Shown one piece after another: positions 17,573-27,011 of a stretch of 64,000 bases of DNA. This stretch comes from Sphingomonas naphthae (GTDB taxonomy: Bacteria > Pseudomonadota > Alphaproteobacteria > Sphingomonadales > Sphingomonadaceae), in assembly GCF_028607085.1 (NCBI RefSeq), contig NZ_CP117411.1, positions 124,001-188,000 of the forward strand, written 5' to 3'. How positions within the stretch are numbered: position 1 is the first letter of the stretch; every line of letters starts with the position of its first letter. The notes beneath the pieces are model-generated. The model was not told where the DNA came from, ran no database searches, and saw only the letters and a program-made list of their open reading frames with translations. The translations under genes were made by a program, and so were the position numbers.

Positions 17573-18889
17573 TCACTCGGCCGCTTCGGTTTCCTTGATC
17601 GGCCAGCGCACCGCCTTGGCGAGCGCGCTCTCATAGGCGCCCATCAGCGTATCGGCGGGATCGTGCAGGAACGAGCCGGCGCGCGCGCGGTAGAAAATCG
17701 AGGGATCCTCCACCCCCGGCGGGGTGACGCCCTTGTTGGCCAGCGCGCGCGCCGCCAGCAGCACGCGGCGGCGCACACGGGCGATCATCTGGTCGGTCGG
17801 CGCCAGGTTCTCGAAGCTGTGGTCGGTGATCGGCCCCATGCTCTCGGTCACGGCCTGATCCTGCATCGTGATGTTGGGGATGCCGGTGAACTGGTGGCCG
17901 TTGCGCTGCGATTCGCGGTCGATCGCCCAGTCGTTCGCTTCGCTGTCGGCCGAACGCCAGCGGCCGAACCAGTCGGTCGTGTTGGGCGCGTATTTGATCG
18001 TGTCGTACAGCGGCGTGCCGTCCTTCAGCGTCGAATTATAGGCCGGGTTGCCCGCGTCCACGCCGCAGGTGATGTCGAACAGCATCGAATGCGTGTCGTC
18101 CATCGGTACCCAGGCGCGGGCGATCGCGCGGCTGACGAAGCGGTTGTTCGGCGTCTGCGTCCAGAAGGGGAACATGTAATGGGCGATGCGCCAGCTCATC
18201 TGGCCGTCGTCGTTCGGGCGATAGCCGCCGTACATCACGCCCCAGTCGGACTGCGCGACTTCATATTCGGGCGCGCGGTTCAGGATGGTCGGGCGCATCG
18301 GATGATCTTCCTCCAGATCGTCCGCCTCGATGCCGCCGACATGCAGGAAGCCGACGTGGCTGGTGTCGATGTCGCCTTCCAGCGCCTGGAGCCAGTTGCA
18401 GTCGCGCTGGAGGCACCAGATCTCCGCGTCCGCCTCCATCGTCGCCTCGATCTGCGGCAGGGGCGGGGGGCTCGCCTGGTTTTCGCCCATATAGACCCAG
18501 ATCAGGCCATTGGCCTCGTGGGTCTTGTACGCCTTGGCATGGACCTTTTCCTTGAAATCCATGCGGGCGGGCACGCTCGGCATGTCGACGCACTTGCCGT
18601 CCACGTCGAACTTCCAGCCGTGATAGACGCAGCGGATGCCGTTCTCCTCGTTGCGGCCGATGAACAGCGAGGCGCAGCGATGCGGGCAGCGGTGATCCAT
18701 GATGCCGACCCGGCCGGAGCTGTCGCGGAAGGCGATCAGCTTTTCGCACATGATGAGCAGGCGGACGGGATCGCCATCGGCCTTCACCTCGGACGAGAGG
18801 GCGGCCGGCATCCAATATTGCCGCATGAAATTACCCATCACCGTGCCGGGGCCGACACGGGTCATGTCATTACTGTCGGTGGACTGCAT
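17573..18889 (-). CDS. Rieske aromatic ring-hydroxylating oxygenase, phthalate dioxygenase type
   Basis: 438 residues. The N-terminal Rieske domain has CPHRCASLF and CVYHGWKFD (C-x-H-x16-C-x2-H), and the catalytic domain carries the mononuclear-iron stretch GDIDTSHVGFLHVGG. The start (GPGTVMGNFMRQYWMPAALS) closely resembles phthalate 4,5-dioxygenase oxygenase components. It hydroxylates or dealkylates an aromatic or related substrate with O2 and electrons from the reductase encoded next to it. Divergent from the TonB receptor at 19166; the shared 276-bp intergenic region holds a candidate operator. Confidence 0.93.
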   Translation of the reverse strand: MQSTDSNDMTRVGPGTVMGNFMRQYWMPAALSSEVKADGDPVRLLIMCEKLIAFRDSSGRVGIMDHRCPHRCASLFIGRNEENGIRCVYHGWKFDVDGKCVDMPSVPARMDFKEKVHAKAYKTHEANGLIWVYMGENQASPPPLPQIEATMEADAEIWCLQRDCNWLQALEGDIDTSHVGFLHVGGIEADDLEEDHPMRPTILNRAPEYEVAQSDWGVMYGGYRPNDDGQMSWRIAHYMFPFWTQTPNNRFVSRAIARAWVPMDDTHSMLFDITCGVDAGNPAYNSTLKDGTPLYDTIKYAPNTTDWFGRWRSADSEANDWAIDRESQRNGHQFTGIPNITMQDQAVTESMGPITDHSFENLAPTDQMIARVRRRVLLAARALANKGVTPPGVEDPSIFYRARAGSFLHDPADTLMGAYESALAKAVRWPIKETEAAE

Positions 18890-19041
18890 TTCAGGATCTT
18901 TCCACTTGCTTATTCATGGGGCGCGATCGTCGATGCCGGGCTTCGCAGCCGGCCCGCCGGCCGCTTGCCGTGCCCTGTCGCAATAGGGGATAGCCTACCC
19001 AGCGCCTAGATGGATGAAGCCCCGCAATCGATCGGAAAGCG

Positions 19042-19066
19042 TGTCGCGCCATTCAATAACCGGGAT
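19042..19066. promoter_or_regulatory. Shared motif between Rieske oxygenase and TonB receptor
   Basis: TGTCGCGCC (19042-19050) followed by ATTCAATAACCGGGAT (19051-19066) matches the site at 16329-16353 in 21 of 25 positions. It lies about 100 bp upstream of the TonB receptor start and about 155 bp upstream of the divergent Rieske oxygenase start, within an otherwise gene-free stretch (18890-19165). Confidence 0.55.
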
Positions 19067-19165
19067 AGTGTGTTCAGGCCCCCTTGCGCGCATCGGCCGG
19101 ATGCTGTCTTTCGCCGCCGGAAGCGGACCTCGAAGCCGCCCATTTTAGATGAGGGGAGACCATTG

Positions 19166-21457
19166 GTGCACACCATTTTCGCCACCCGTTCGGCCATCGG
19201 CGCTCTCGCGCTCGTGCTGGCCGCGCAGGCCCAAGCACAGACGACGGCGCCCGCCATGACGGCCCAGCCGGCGCCGACCGCCACCACCGCGCCGTCCGAC
19301 GTCGCCGCCGCACCCGCCAGCACCGAAGTCGCCGGCGACATCATCGTGACCGCGCAGCGCCGCGAATCGACCGTGCGCGAAGTGCCCTTCTCGATCGCGG
19401 CCTTCGGTGGCGAGCAGCTGCGCCTGCAACAGGTGTTCAGCCCGACCGCGCTGGTGCAGACCGTGCCCGGCATCACGATCAACACCGCCGACAAGTCGCT
19501 GTCGATCGTCGCCATCCGCGGCAACGTCTCCACGTTCCGCACCGCCACGCTCGACACGCCGGTCGCCTTCTTCGTCGACGACGTTTATTACGTCTTCAAC
19601 AACGATCTGAACTCGAACTTCTACGATGTCAGCCGCGTCGAGCTGCTGCGCGGGCCGCAGGGCACCCTGTTCGGCCGCAACGTGGTGGGCGGCGCCATCG
19701 CCGTCATCACCAACAACCCGACGATGGACGAGGATTATTACGGCCAGATCACCGGCGGCAATCGCGGCTATCTGCGCACCGAGGGCGCCTACAACACCGT
19801 CCTGTCCGAGGATAAGGTCGCCGCGCGCGTCGCGTTCAGCACCGAGCGGTCCGATGGCCTCATCAAGACGCCCAACCAGCGCGGCCGCTATGGCGATCTC
19901 GACAGCTATGCCGTGCGCGGCAAATTGTTGTTCCGCCCGACCGACACGCTGAAGATCGTGCTGGCCGGCGACTATAGCTACACCAGCGGCAATGGCGGGG
20001 CGATCGCGCTCGGCATCGGCGGCAATCAGGTGGTGCCCGCCACGTTCGGCAATTTCACGAACGACAAGTGGACGAACAACGATTACGCGACCTCGCCCTT
20101 CCACCAGCGGCTGCGCGGCACCTATCTGCGCGGCGACCTGGATGTTGCTGGCGGCACGCTGACCGCGATCAGCGGCTATCGCATGAATAACAGCTACGCG
20201 CTGAACGACGACGTGCCCGTCGGCACGGTGACCCCGGTGTTCGGCCGCGCGCAGGACGTGAAGAATCGCAGCTTCACGCAGGAAGTCCGCTTCGCCTCCG
20301 CGCCGAGCCGCCTGTCCTATGTCGTCGGCGCTTATTATCTGTCGGCCGACGTCTCGACGACCAACTATTTCTTCTACAGCCCGCTGCCGGGCAGCGCGAC
20401 GGGCGCCGCCGTCCGCAACAACCCCTCGATCACCAACATCAATCGCGTGCAGGACGGCAACGTCCGCAGCTTCGCGATCTTCGGTGAGGCGACCTTCAAC
20501 GTGACCGACACGATCGCGCTGGTCGCCGGCGGCCGCTACACCACCGATCGCAAGAAGATCGACTATCACGCTTTCTCGAACACCGATCCGGGCGTGATCG
20601 CGGGCTTCGGCTTCCCCGGCGAGGTCTTCGCTTCGGGCGGCAAGACGTGGAAGGCCTTCACGCCGCGCTTCACCGCCAAGTGGAAGCCGGTCGAGGCGGT
20701 CAATCTGTACGCGACCTATGCGAAGGGCTTCAAGAGCGGCGGCTTCGTCGACAACGCCTATCGCAATCCGACCATTCCGCTCGACCCCGAAAAGGCCCAG
20801 AATTACGAAGCCGGCATCAAGAGCCGCTTCCTGGACAACAAGGTTGACGTCAACCTCTCGGTCTTCCGTCAGGAAACCAAGAACCTCCAGAACTTCTCGG
20901 GCGCGGGCGGCATCGCCCACACCTACAACGGCACTTTGCTGATGAAGGGCGCCGAGCTGGAATCGGTTTTCCGTCCGGTCACCGGCCTGCGCATCAACTT
21001 CAACTACACCTACCTGAAGGGCGAATATACCTCGCTGAAGGATCCGCTGGTGACGGCGGACTATTCGGGCAATCCGGCGAAATACGCGCCGCGCCATGCC
21101 TTCAGCTGGGCGGCGAGCTATCAGGCGAAGATGGCCAATGGCGGATCGATCACCCCGCAGGCCGACTTCAATTACTCGACCCGCATCTCGACCGACGACG
21201 CCAATTCGCTGCGCCTCTACCCGAACCTGAAGGACGATACGCGCGGCCGCACCGTCAACGCGCGCCTCACCTATGACGAGCCGAACGGCAAGTGGAGCAT
21301 CGGCGCCTGGGTCAAGAATCTGACCAACAATTACCAGATCCTCCATGCCGACGACATCACCGCCTTCCTGGCGCGTCCCGGCAACGGCACGACCTATTGG
21401 AAGATCTTCACCAACACGCCGCGCACCTTCGGCGTGACGATGTCCTTCAAGAAGTAA
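19166..21457 (+). CDS. TonB-dependent outer-membrane receptor
   Basis: 763 residues from GTG 19166, which has GAGGGGAG upstream and begins a proper signal peptide (HTIFATRSAIGALALVLAAQ, cut after AQAQ). The in-frame ATG at 19010 would put 52 charged residues ahead of the signal and cover the candidate operator. The TonB-box/plug start reads DIIVTAQRRESTVREVPFS, the plug LRGPQGTLFGRNVVGGAIAV, and the barrel ends VTMSFKK. It is divergent from the Rieske oxygenase and probably imports that enzyme's substrate (inference). A strong terminator follows. Confidence 0.92.
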   Translation: MHTIFATRSAIGALALVLAAQAQAQTTAPAMTAQPAPTATTAPSDVAAAPASTEVAGDIIVTAQRRESTVREVPFSIAAFGGEQLRLQQVFSPTALVQTVPGITINTADKSLSIVAIRGNVSTFRTATLDTPVAFFVDDVYYVFNNDLNSNFYDVSRVELLRGPQGTLFGRNVVGGAIAVITNNPTMDEDYYGQITGGNRGYLRTEGAYNTVLSEDKVAARVAFSTERSDGLIKTPNQRGRYGDLDSYAVRGKLLFRPTDTLKIVLAGDYSYTSGNGGAIALGIGGNQVVPATFGNFTNDKWTNNDYATSPFHQRLRGTYLRGDLDVAGGTLTAISGYRMNNSYALNDDVPVGTVTPVFGRAQDVKNRSFTQEVRFASAPSRLSYVVGAYYLSADVSTTNYFFYSPLPGSATGAAVRNNPSITNINRVQDGNVRSFAIFGEATFNVTDTIALVAGGRYTTDRKKIDYHAFSNTDPGVIAGFGFPGEVFASGGKTWKAFTPRFTAKWKPVEAVNLYATYAKGFKSGGFVDNAYRNPTIPLDPEKAQNYEAGIKSRFLDNKVDVNLSVFRQETKNLQNFSGAGGIAHTYNGTLLMKGAELESVFRPVTGLRINFNYTYLKGEYTSLKDPLVTADYSGNPAKYAPRHAFSWAASYQAKMANGGSITPQADFNYSTRISTDDANSLRLYPNLKDDTRGRTVNARLTYDEPNGKWSIGAWVKNLTNNYQILHADDITAFLARPGNGTTYWKIFTNTPRTFGVTMSFKK

Positions 21458-21477
21458 GCCTTCACTCCCGAAGCCTG

Positions 21478-21519
21478 GGGGAGAGGAGCGTGTCCCCCAC
21501 GTTCCTCTCCCCTTTTTTT
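21478..21519 (+). terminator. Intrinsic terminator after TonB receptor
   Basis: A 15-bp stem with a single G-U pair (GGGGAGAGGAGCGTG at 21478-21492, CACGTTCCTCTCCCC at 21498-21512) has a 5-nt loop and a run of seven T (21513-21519). Confidence 0.92.
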
Positions 21520-21547
21520 GTTCTCCCGCCCAGTTCAGGATCGCGCC

Positions 21548-22327
21548 ATGACCGACGACATTTCCATCCCGCCCAACGGCAGTTTCTCCTTCGTCGGCCG
21601 CACCGCGCTCGTCACCGGCGGCGCGCGCGGCGTGGGCGCGGCGGTGGTGCGCGAACTGCACGCCGGCGGCGGCAAGGTGGCGGTGACCGATCTGGATCTC
21701 GACGAGGCCACCCGCGTCGCCGAGGCGCTCGACCCGAGCGGCGCCACCGCCTTCGCCATCCGCCTCGACGTGCGCGAGAAGGCCGATTTCGAGGGGGCGC
21801 TGGCGGCGGTGGTCGATCGCTGGGGCAAGCTCGACATCGTCGTCAACAATGCCGGCCTCGCCAAGCGCACGCCCACCGCCGAGATCACGCCCGAGGAGTT
21901 CGACGAAATCTGCCGCATCAACATGCGCAGCGTGTTTTTGAGCTGTCAGGTGCTGGCCGATCATATGGTGGCCAACGGCTATGGCCGGATCGTCAACATC
22001 ACCTCGCTCGCCGGGCAGAATGGCGGCACCGTCGCCTCGCCCCATTATGCCGCGTCGAAGGCGGGGGCGAACATGCTGACGAAGTATTTCGCGCGTCACT
22101 TGGCTGGCACCGGCGTCACCGTCAACGGCGTCTGCCCCGGCCCGATCGAAAGCAGCAAGGTGCGGATGACGCCCGAGATGATCGCGCGGGTCGAAAGCGA
22201 GGTGCCGATCGGCCGCTTCATGACCGTCGGCGAGATCGCCGCCGCCACCGCTCTGCTCGCCTCCGATCGCGGCGGCTTCTTCATGGGCGCCACGCTCGAC
22301 ATGAATGGTGGGCTCTATCTGCGCTGA
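21548..22327 (+). CDS. Short-chain dehydrogenase/reductase
   Basis: 259 residues from ATG 21548, with AGGA upstream. Classical SDR features: cofactor loop TGGARGVGAAVV, NNAG, catalytic Ser in NITSLAG and YAASK with catalytic Tyr and Lys, plus the C-terminal PGPIESSKV and NGGLYLR. Acidic residues after beta-strand 2 (TDLDLDEA) favour NAD. It oxidises or reduces an alcohol/ketone; in context it could dehydrogenate a diol or alcohol from a Rieske step. It starts after the receptor terminator, so it is transcribed separately, perhaps with the Rieske gene 130 bp downstream. Confidence 0.92.
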   Translation: MTDDISIPPNGSFSFVGRTALVTGGARGVGAAVVRELHAGGGKVAVTDLDLDEATRVAEALDPSGATAFAIRLDVREKADFEGALAAVVDRWGKLDIVVNNAGLAKRTPTAEITPEEFDEICRINMRSVFLSCQVLADHMVANGYGRIVNITSLAGQNGGTVASPHYAASKAGANMLTKYFARHLAGTGVTVNGVCPGPIESSKVRMTPEMIARVESEVPIGRFMTVGEIAAATALLASDRGGFFMGATLDMNGGLYLR

Positions 22328-22334
22328 ACCAATG

Positions 22335-22357
22335 GCCATTCCCGAAAAGTGAATGGC
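22335..22357. promoter_or_regulatory. Inverted repeat before VanA-like oxygenase
   Basis: GCCATTC (22335-22341) and GAATGGC (22351-22357) form a perfect 7-bp dyad with a 9-bp AT-richer spacer. No T-run follows, so an operator is more likely than a terminator. The half-site CCATTC also occurs in the motifs at 16336, 19049 and 23533. Confidence 0.4.
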
Positions 22358-22457
22358 GCTATTGCAAAATTATTAGGTCGGCGTCCGCGCGAACGGTAAA
22401 TCGAGGGCAACGATGGTGCGGGTCACGTGCCCGCAAAAGAATTCGGAGAGCGCGATC

Positions 22458-23504
22458 ATGTTCATTCGCAACGCTTGGTACGTCGCCGCCTACGCCGCCG
22501 AGATCGAGCCGGGCAAGCAGATCGGCCGCAAATATCTCGGCGAATCCGTGGTCCTGTTCCGCACCGAATCCGGCGAGATCGCCGCGCTCGAGGATCGGTG
22601 CAGCCACCGCGCGATGCCGCTCAGCGCCGGCCATGTCGATGGCGAGATGATCCGCTGCTGCTACCACGGCGTCGAATTCGACAAGCGCGGCACCTGCACC
22701 CGCATCCCCAACCAGACCCGCATCCCGGCCGCCGCCAACGTGCGGTCCTTTCCGGTGTGCGAGAAGGATCATCTGATCTGGATCTGGATGGGCGACGCGG
22801 CGCTGGCCGACACGAACGACATCATCGACAGCCCCGAGCATAATGACCCGCGCTGGACGTGGAAGGCGTTCAACTTCCCGGTCAAGGCCGACTGGCAGCT
22901 CGTGGTCGACAATATCATGGATCTGACCCACGTCCCCTACATCCACGCGCGCACCATCGGCGGCAATCCCGAGCAGCATTATGGCGCCGACACCAACGTC
23001 GATTTCGACGGCCGCAAGGTGACGCTGATCCGTCACATGCCCAATTCGGTGCCGCCCAAATCCTATATCGACGCCGGCGGCTTCAAGGGCCGGGTCGATC
23101 GCTGGCAGGAAGTCCGCTTCGAGCCGTCGAGGGGCATGACGCTGCGCGTCAACGCCGGCGGCTGCGATGCCGGCACCGGCGCCTATGAAGGCAAGCGCGA
23201 TCACGGCTTCATGCTCGCCAACAACCATTTCGTCACGCCCGAGACCGAGACGACGACCCACTATCTCTGGACGATCTGCACCACCGCCTCGAAGGAAAGC
23301 GGCGTGCCCGAAGTGCTGTTCGATCAGTTCTTCGACACGATCACCGAGGATGAGGTGACCCTGGAGGCGCAGCAGGCCCGCATCAGCGAGACCCCGCACA
23401 TGAAGTTCGTCGGCATCGCCAGCGACGGCGCCGTCAACCAGACCCGCCGCCTGCTCGGCGCGATGCACGATGCGGAAACGGGCGAGCTGGTCGCGGCGGA
23501 GTGA
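22458..23504 (+). CDS. Rieske oxygenase, vanillate O-demethylase (VanA)-like
   Basis: 348 residues from ATG 22458 (MFIRNAWYVAAYAAEIEPGK), the standard family start; the open frame extends upstream without family sequence. Rieske motif CSHRAMP and CCYHGVEF (C-x-H-x16-C-x2-H), iron-site stretch DNIMDLTHVPYIHA with the Asp/His ligands. Length and sequence fit VanA/dicamba-monooxygenase-like enzymes that demethylate aryl ethers or hydroxylate aromatics. No dedicated reductase adjoins it; the reductase at 16483 has the right layout. Confidence 0.92.
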   Translation: MFIRNAWYVAAYAAEIEPGKQIGRKYLGESVVLFRTESGEIAALEDRCSHRAMPLSAGHVDGEMIRCCYHGVEFDKRGTCTRIPNQTRIPAAANVRSFPVCEKDHLIWIWMGDAALADTNDIIDSPEHNDPRWTWKAFNFPVKADWQLVVDNIMDLTHVPYIHARTIGGNPEQHYGADTNVDFDGRKVTLIRHMPNSVPPKSYIDAGGFKGRVDRWQEVRFEPSRGMTLRVNAGGCDAGTGAYEGKRDHGFMLANNHFVTPETETTTHYLWTICTTASKESGVPEVLFDQFFDTITEDEVTLEAQQARISETPHMKFVGIASDGAVNQTRRLLGAMHDAETGELVAAE

Positions 23505-24022
23505 CATCCAGCGGTCGCGTGATCCCCTAACTCCATTCCAATACCCCGGATTGCCTACGGCCGCCTGACGAAGGCGGCCGTAGCAATGTTTGCGCTTGGG
23601 GATGCCCGGGCCGCCGCCGCTGAAATAGGCGGCCATCCCTCTCCCATCGTGCGGACGGCATGGCCGGCCGCATCCGATGCGCCCGACAGGACGGTCGTCG
23701 GGCGTGAATGCCCTGCGTGCTTTTCGGCGCGGCGATAGCGGCTCGCACAGACACTACGTCCAGAGCCTGCCGGCGAGGCGACGGTGGGGTCATCCGCTGT
23801 CCATCGCCGTACAGGCCGCCGGATGGGGCGCATGCGGGAATGCCATATGGCGGCATTCTTGGTGACCCCAAGGGCATTCGAGCCCATGCTTTCGCCGTGC
23901 AATTCGCACCCCGCAAACACCTTTCTGCGGGCGAGAATCCGAATGGGAGCAATCGTGCAACCACCTGTTTCAGGGCTGCCGCCACCTACACGGACCGCGC
24001 GCCTTTTAAGGGCATCCTCTCC
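23505..24022. other. Intergenic region without a recognisable gene
   Basis: 518 bp between the Rieske gene and the convergent MFS gene. A perfect 11-bp hairpin (CTACGGCCGCC at 23555-23565, GGCGGCCGTAG at 23573-23583) lies 50 bp after the Rieske stop and could end its transcript, though no T-run follows. CCATTCCAATACCCCGGAT (23533-23551) weakly resembles the shared motif core. Open frames exist on both strands but none shows a ribosome site or a known protein pattern; the stretch may be a decayed gene. Confidence 0.55.
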
Positions 24023-25321
24023 CTACGGCTTGGCGGGGCCCTGCGATCCGTCGGCGGCGGCACGGGTCAGGCTCAGCACCGCCAGTGCCCCGATCACGCA
24101 GGCGCCTGCCACCAGGTAGAGGCCGGCATCGTAGGCGCCGGTTTCCTGGCGCAGCCATCCCACGACGGATCCGCCGACGAAGCCCGCCGTAATCCCCCCG
24201 GCGTTGACGATGGCGAAGCCGCCGGCCGCGGCCTTGCCGCGCAGGAAGGTGGGGGCGATCGCCCAGGATATGCCGGTGGCGACGGTCGCCGTGATCGCGG
24301 CGCCGCAGATCAGGGCCAGGCTGACGATCGGGCTGGCATGCAATGCCGCGCCGCCGGCGAAGAGTGCGCAGAGGCCCAGCGCGAGCGCCGTATGGATCGT
24401 GCGGTTGCCGGATCGATCCGACCAATTGCCGATGAACCACATCGAGGGGATCACGATCAGGGCCGGCGCGGCCACCACCCAGCCGACGGCGCGGACCGAG
24501 AGGCCGGTATTCTCGCTGGCGATCTGCGGAAGCCACAGCGCCACCGTGAAGACGGCGAGGCCGTTGGCGAATTTGGAGAGGAACAGCGCCCACACCTTCC
24601 AGTCGCGTACCCCGTCCCACAGGCCGTGCAGCCCGTGGGCGGCGACCCGGCGGCTGTCCGTGGCGAGTTCCCCTTCAAGCCATACGCGCTCGTCTTCCGT
24701 CAGCCAGCGGGCGTCGCGCGGCGTTTCGGCCAGCAGCCACAGCGCGGCCACGCCCAGCACGATCGTCGGCACCGCCTCGATCACGAAGAGCGCCTGCCAA
24801 TTGGCGAGCCCGGCGAACCCATTCCCGCCCAGGATCCAGGCCGAGACCAGCGGGCCGCCGAGGCCGGCGAACTGGCCGAGGGCGAAGAACAGCAGCACCG
24901 CCTTCGACCGGTGTCGCGCCGGCACCCACGTCGCGAGGTACAGCATGGCGCCCGGCAGGAAGCCGGCTTCGGCGAGGCCCAGCAGGAAGCGCACGATATA
25001 GAAGGAGACGGGATCGGAGACGAACGCCGTCGCCCCCGATATCACGCCCCAGGAGATCATGATCCGGGCGATCCACAGCCGGCTGCCGAAGCGCAGCATC
25101 AGAAGGTTGCTCGGGATCTCCGCCATGAGGTAGCCGACGAAGAAGATGCCGGCGCCGAAGCCGAACTGCTTGGGCGAGAGCCCCAGATCGTCGTTCATCG
25201 CCAGCGCCGCATAACCGACGTTCAGCCGGTCGAGCAGGTTGGTGATGTAGAATATGCCCATCACCACGACCACGCGCAGCAATATCTTGCGCATGGCCGA
25301 TTTCTCGATCGACTCCATCAT
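24023..25321 (-). CDS. MFS transporter, anion:cation symporter-like
   Basis: 432 residues from ATG 25321 (AGGAG upstream; second ATG at 25318). About twelve membrane segments. TNLLDRLNVGYAALAMNDDL and SNLLMLRFGSRLWIARIMI are typical of the ACS family (phthalate, tartrate, 4-hydroxyphenylacetate and hexuronate permeases), inner-membrane importers of organic anions. Third gene of an IclR-RraA-MFS operon, 35 bp after the RraA-like gene, so it probably imports the acid handled by that operon. Confidence 0.9.
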   Translation of the reverse strand: MMESIEKSAMRKILLRVVVVMGIFYITNLLDRLNVGYAALAMNDDLGLSPKQFGFGAGIFFVGYLMAEIPSNLLMLRFGSRLWIARIMISWGVISGATAFVSDPVSFYIVRFLLGLAEAGFLPGAMLYLATWVPARHRSKAVLLFFALGQFAGLGGPLVSAWILGGNGFAGLANWQALFVIEAVPTIVLGVAALWLLAETPRDARWLTEDERVWLEGELATDSRRVAAHGLHGLWDGVRDWKVWALFLSKFANGLAVFTVALWLPQIASENTGLSVRAVGWVVAAPALIVIPSMWFIGNWSDRSGNRTIHTALALGLCALFAGGAALHASPIVSLALICGAAITATVATGISWAIAPTFLRGKAAAGGFAIVNAGGITAGFVGGSVVGWLRQETGAYDAGLYLVAGACVIGALAVLSLTRAAADGSQGPAKP

Positions 25322-25356
25322 GAACTCCTGGACTGGATGGATTTTGGTGGAGAGGA

Positions 25357-26148
25357 TCAGTCGTAGCGCTTGCGGAACAGCGGGCGCAGTTCGCTGATCG
25401 GCCGCTTGTTGACGATCAGGTCGCGCATCGTGTCCTCGGCGCCCTCGATTGCCTGCGCTTCGGCCAGGACGCGATCGATATATTGCGATGGAATGAAGCA
25501 GACGCCGGAATCGTCGGCCACGACGAGGTCGCCCGGCTCGACGACGATGCCGTGCACGGTCACCGGGCCGTTGATCTCGATCGCCTCCATCCGGAACTTG
25601 CCGGTGATCGGCGTCACGCCCGACGCCCAGACCGGATAGTCGAGCTTGCGGATCGAATTCACGTCGCGCACCGCGCCATGGACGACCGCGCCGACGAAGC
25701 CGACGCTCTGGCCGACGGTGCAGGACATTCCGCCCATGTTGGAGACGTCCAGATTGCCGCCGAAATCGGCGACCAGCACGTCGCCTTCCTCCGCGAGATA
25801 ATAGACCTCGCGCGTCGACATGCGGATCGGCTCCTTGTCGATATAGCCTTGGGTCGGCGTCTTGCGCTCGGGAATGCTGCGCAGCGTGACCGCCGTGCCG
25901 ACCATCCGCTTGCCGGGGAGCAGGCCGGGCAGGTGCGAGCCCGCGACGACGCTACAGATGCCGAGCGAGTCCAGGATGTCGGACACGCTGGTCGTCATGT
26001 CCTCGATCGCGAGGAAGGCTTCACGGACCTCGGCGGAGGCGCGCGGAAACTTGATCTTCTTGATCCGGTCCTGCGGCACCTGGCCCCAGATCCGCCCGGC
26101 GGCCTTATATTCCTCATAATCCGCCGCGACGCTGTTGGCTTCGGTCAT
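25357..26148 (-). CDS. RraA-like / 4-hydroxy-4-methyl-2-oxoglutarate aldolase family protein
   Basis: 263 residues. The core motifs of the RraA/HMG-aldolase fold are present: LLPGKRMVGTAVT, FVGAVVHGAVRDV (Arg and Asp of the substrate/metal site) and VEPGDLVVADDSGVCFIP. The bacterial enzymes cleave 4-carboxy-4-hydroxy-2-oxoadipate or HMG to pyruvate, the last step of protocatechuate 4,5-cleavage. Other members act as RNase E inhibitors, but an RraA role is unlikely beside a permease and an IclR regulator. It is longer than RraA (about 160 residues), as many catabolic homologues are. The start overlaps the IclR stop by 4 bp. Confidence 0.85.
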   Translation of the reverse strand: MTEANSVAADYEEYKAAGRIWGQVPQDRIKKIKFPRASAEVREAFLAIEDMTTSVSDILDSLGICSVVAGSHLPGLLPGKRMVGTAVTLRSIPERKTPTQGYIDKEPIRMSTREVYYLAEEGDVLVADFGGNLDVSNMGGMSCTVGQSVGFVGAVVHGAVRDVNSIRKLDYPVWASGVTPITGKFRMEAIEINGPVTVHGIVVEPGDLVVADDSGVCFIPSQYIDRVLAEAQAIEGAEDTMRDLIVNKRPISELRPLFRKRYD

Positions 26149-26960
26149 GCTTGGGTCTCCTGTTGATCGATGGAACTGGATGCGAGACCGGCCTCGGCGA
26201 GGGCACGGTGCAGGGCTGAGGCGACGACGATTTCCTGATCCGCCGGCAGGCGGCTTCCCGGCCCGGCGATTGACAGGGCGCCCATGAGGACGCCCGCCCC
26301 GTCGAGCACCGGGACGGCCAGCGCATAGCTATGGGCGGTCGCCTCACCCCGGCTGACGAGATAGCCCTGCGCCCTGGCCTGGCCGATCTCCCGGCGCAGC
26401 CGTTCGGCATCGACGGTGGTCGCCTGGGTCAATGGGGTGAGGGCGCCGCTCAGCACGCGCTGGCGCAGCCCTTCCGGACCGAAGGCCAGCAGCACCTTGC
26501 CGGTCGCGCCGACGTGTAGCGGGCGCATCTGGCCTTCGCTGAGAACGAAGCGCAGCGCCTGCTCGGGGCTGGCCTGTTCGACGACCATGCGCTCGAGGCC
26601 GCGCACGACCGAGAAGAAGCAGGTATCGCCCAGCTCGAGCGCCAGCCGGGACAGGATCGGCCGCATCGTCTCGGCGATCTCGGCCGAGCCCTCGGCCACG
26701 ATCTGCGCGAGGCGCTGGACCTTGGGGCCGAGGCGATAGCCGCCGGTCCCGCGCTCCACGGTCAGATAGCCGCTGGCCGCCAGGCTGCCGGCGAGCCGCA
26801 TGATGCGGCTTTTCTGCATGCCCGTTCGCTCATGGAGATCGCGAAGCCGAAGCGTCGCATCCTCCTCGAAGCAATCCAGGATGGCGAGCGCCGCGGTGAC
26901 GGCCGCGACATGGCGCTCGCTCTCGCGAGCGCCGGCGTCTTCATCGATATCGTTCTGCAT
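26145..26960 (-). CDS. IclR-family transcriptional regulator
   Basis: 271 residues from ATG 26960 (MQNDIDEDAGARESER); the frame is open further upstream but into the neighbouring repeats. The N-terminal winged helix (VTAALAILDCF, then LHERTGMQKSRIMRLAGSLA) and C-terminal effector domain (MRPLHVGATGKVLLAF, YALAVPVLDGAGVLMGALSI) are typical. Such proteins repress or activate aromatic-acid catabolism genes. It leads the operon with the RraA-like and MFS genes (4-bp overlap) and so likely controls its own operon and perhaps the TonB receptor just upstream. Confidence 0.92.
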   Translation of the reverse strand: MQNDIDEDAGARESERHVAAVTAALAILDCFEEDATLRLRDLHERTGMQKSRIMRLAGSLAASGYLTVERGTGGYRLGPKVQRLAQIVAEGSAEIAETMRPILSRLALELGDTCFFSVVRGLERMVVEQASPEQALRFVLSEGQMRPLHVGATGKVLLAFGPEGLRQRVLSGALTPLTQATTVDAERLRREIGQARAQGYLVSRGEATAHSYALAVPVLDGAGVLMGALSIAGPGSRLPADQEIVVASALHRALAEAGLASSSIDQQETQA

Positions 26961-27011
26961 AGTGAAACATAGGGCCGTCGACCGCAGCCGGCTGTCAAGC
27001 CGGTCGTCGAT

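Noticed and set aside
23505-24022. A gene in the gap between the Rieske and MFS genes
   Set aside because: Several open frames overlap on both strands, none with a ribosome site or protein pattern.
25357-26148. RNase E inhibitor RraA
   Set aside because: The protein is about 100 residues longer than RraA and sits in an IclR-permease operon, which fits a catabolic aldolase better.
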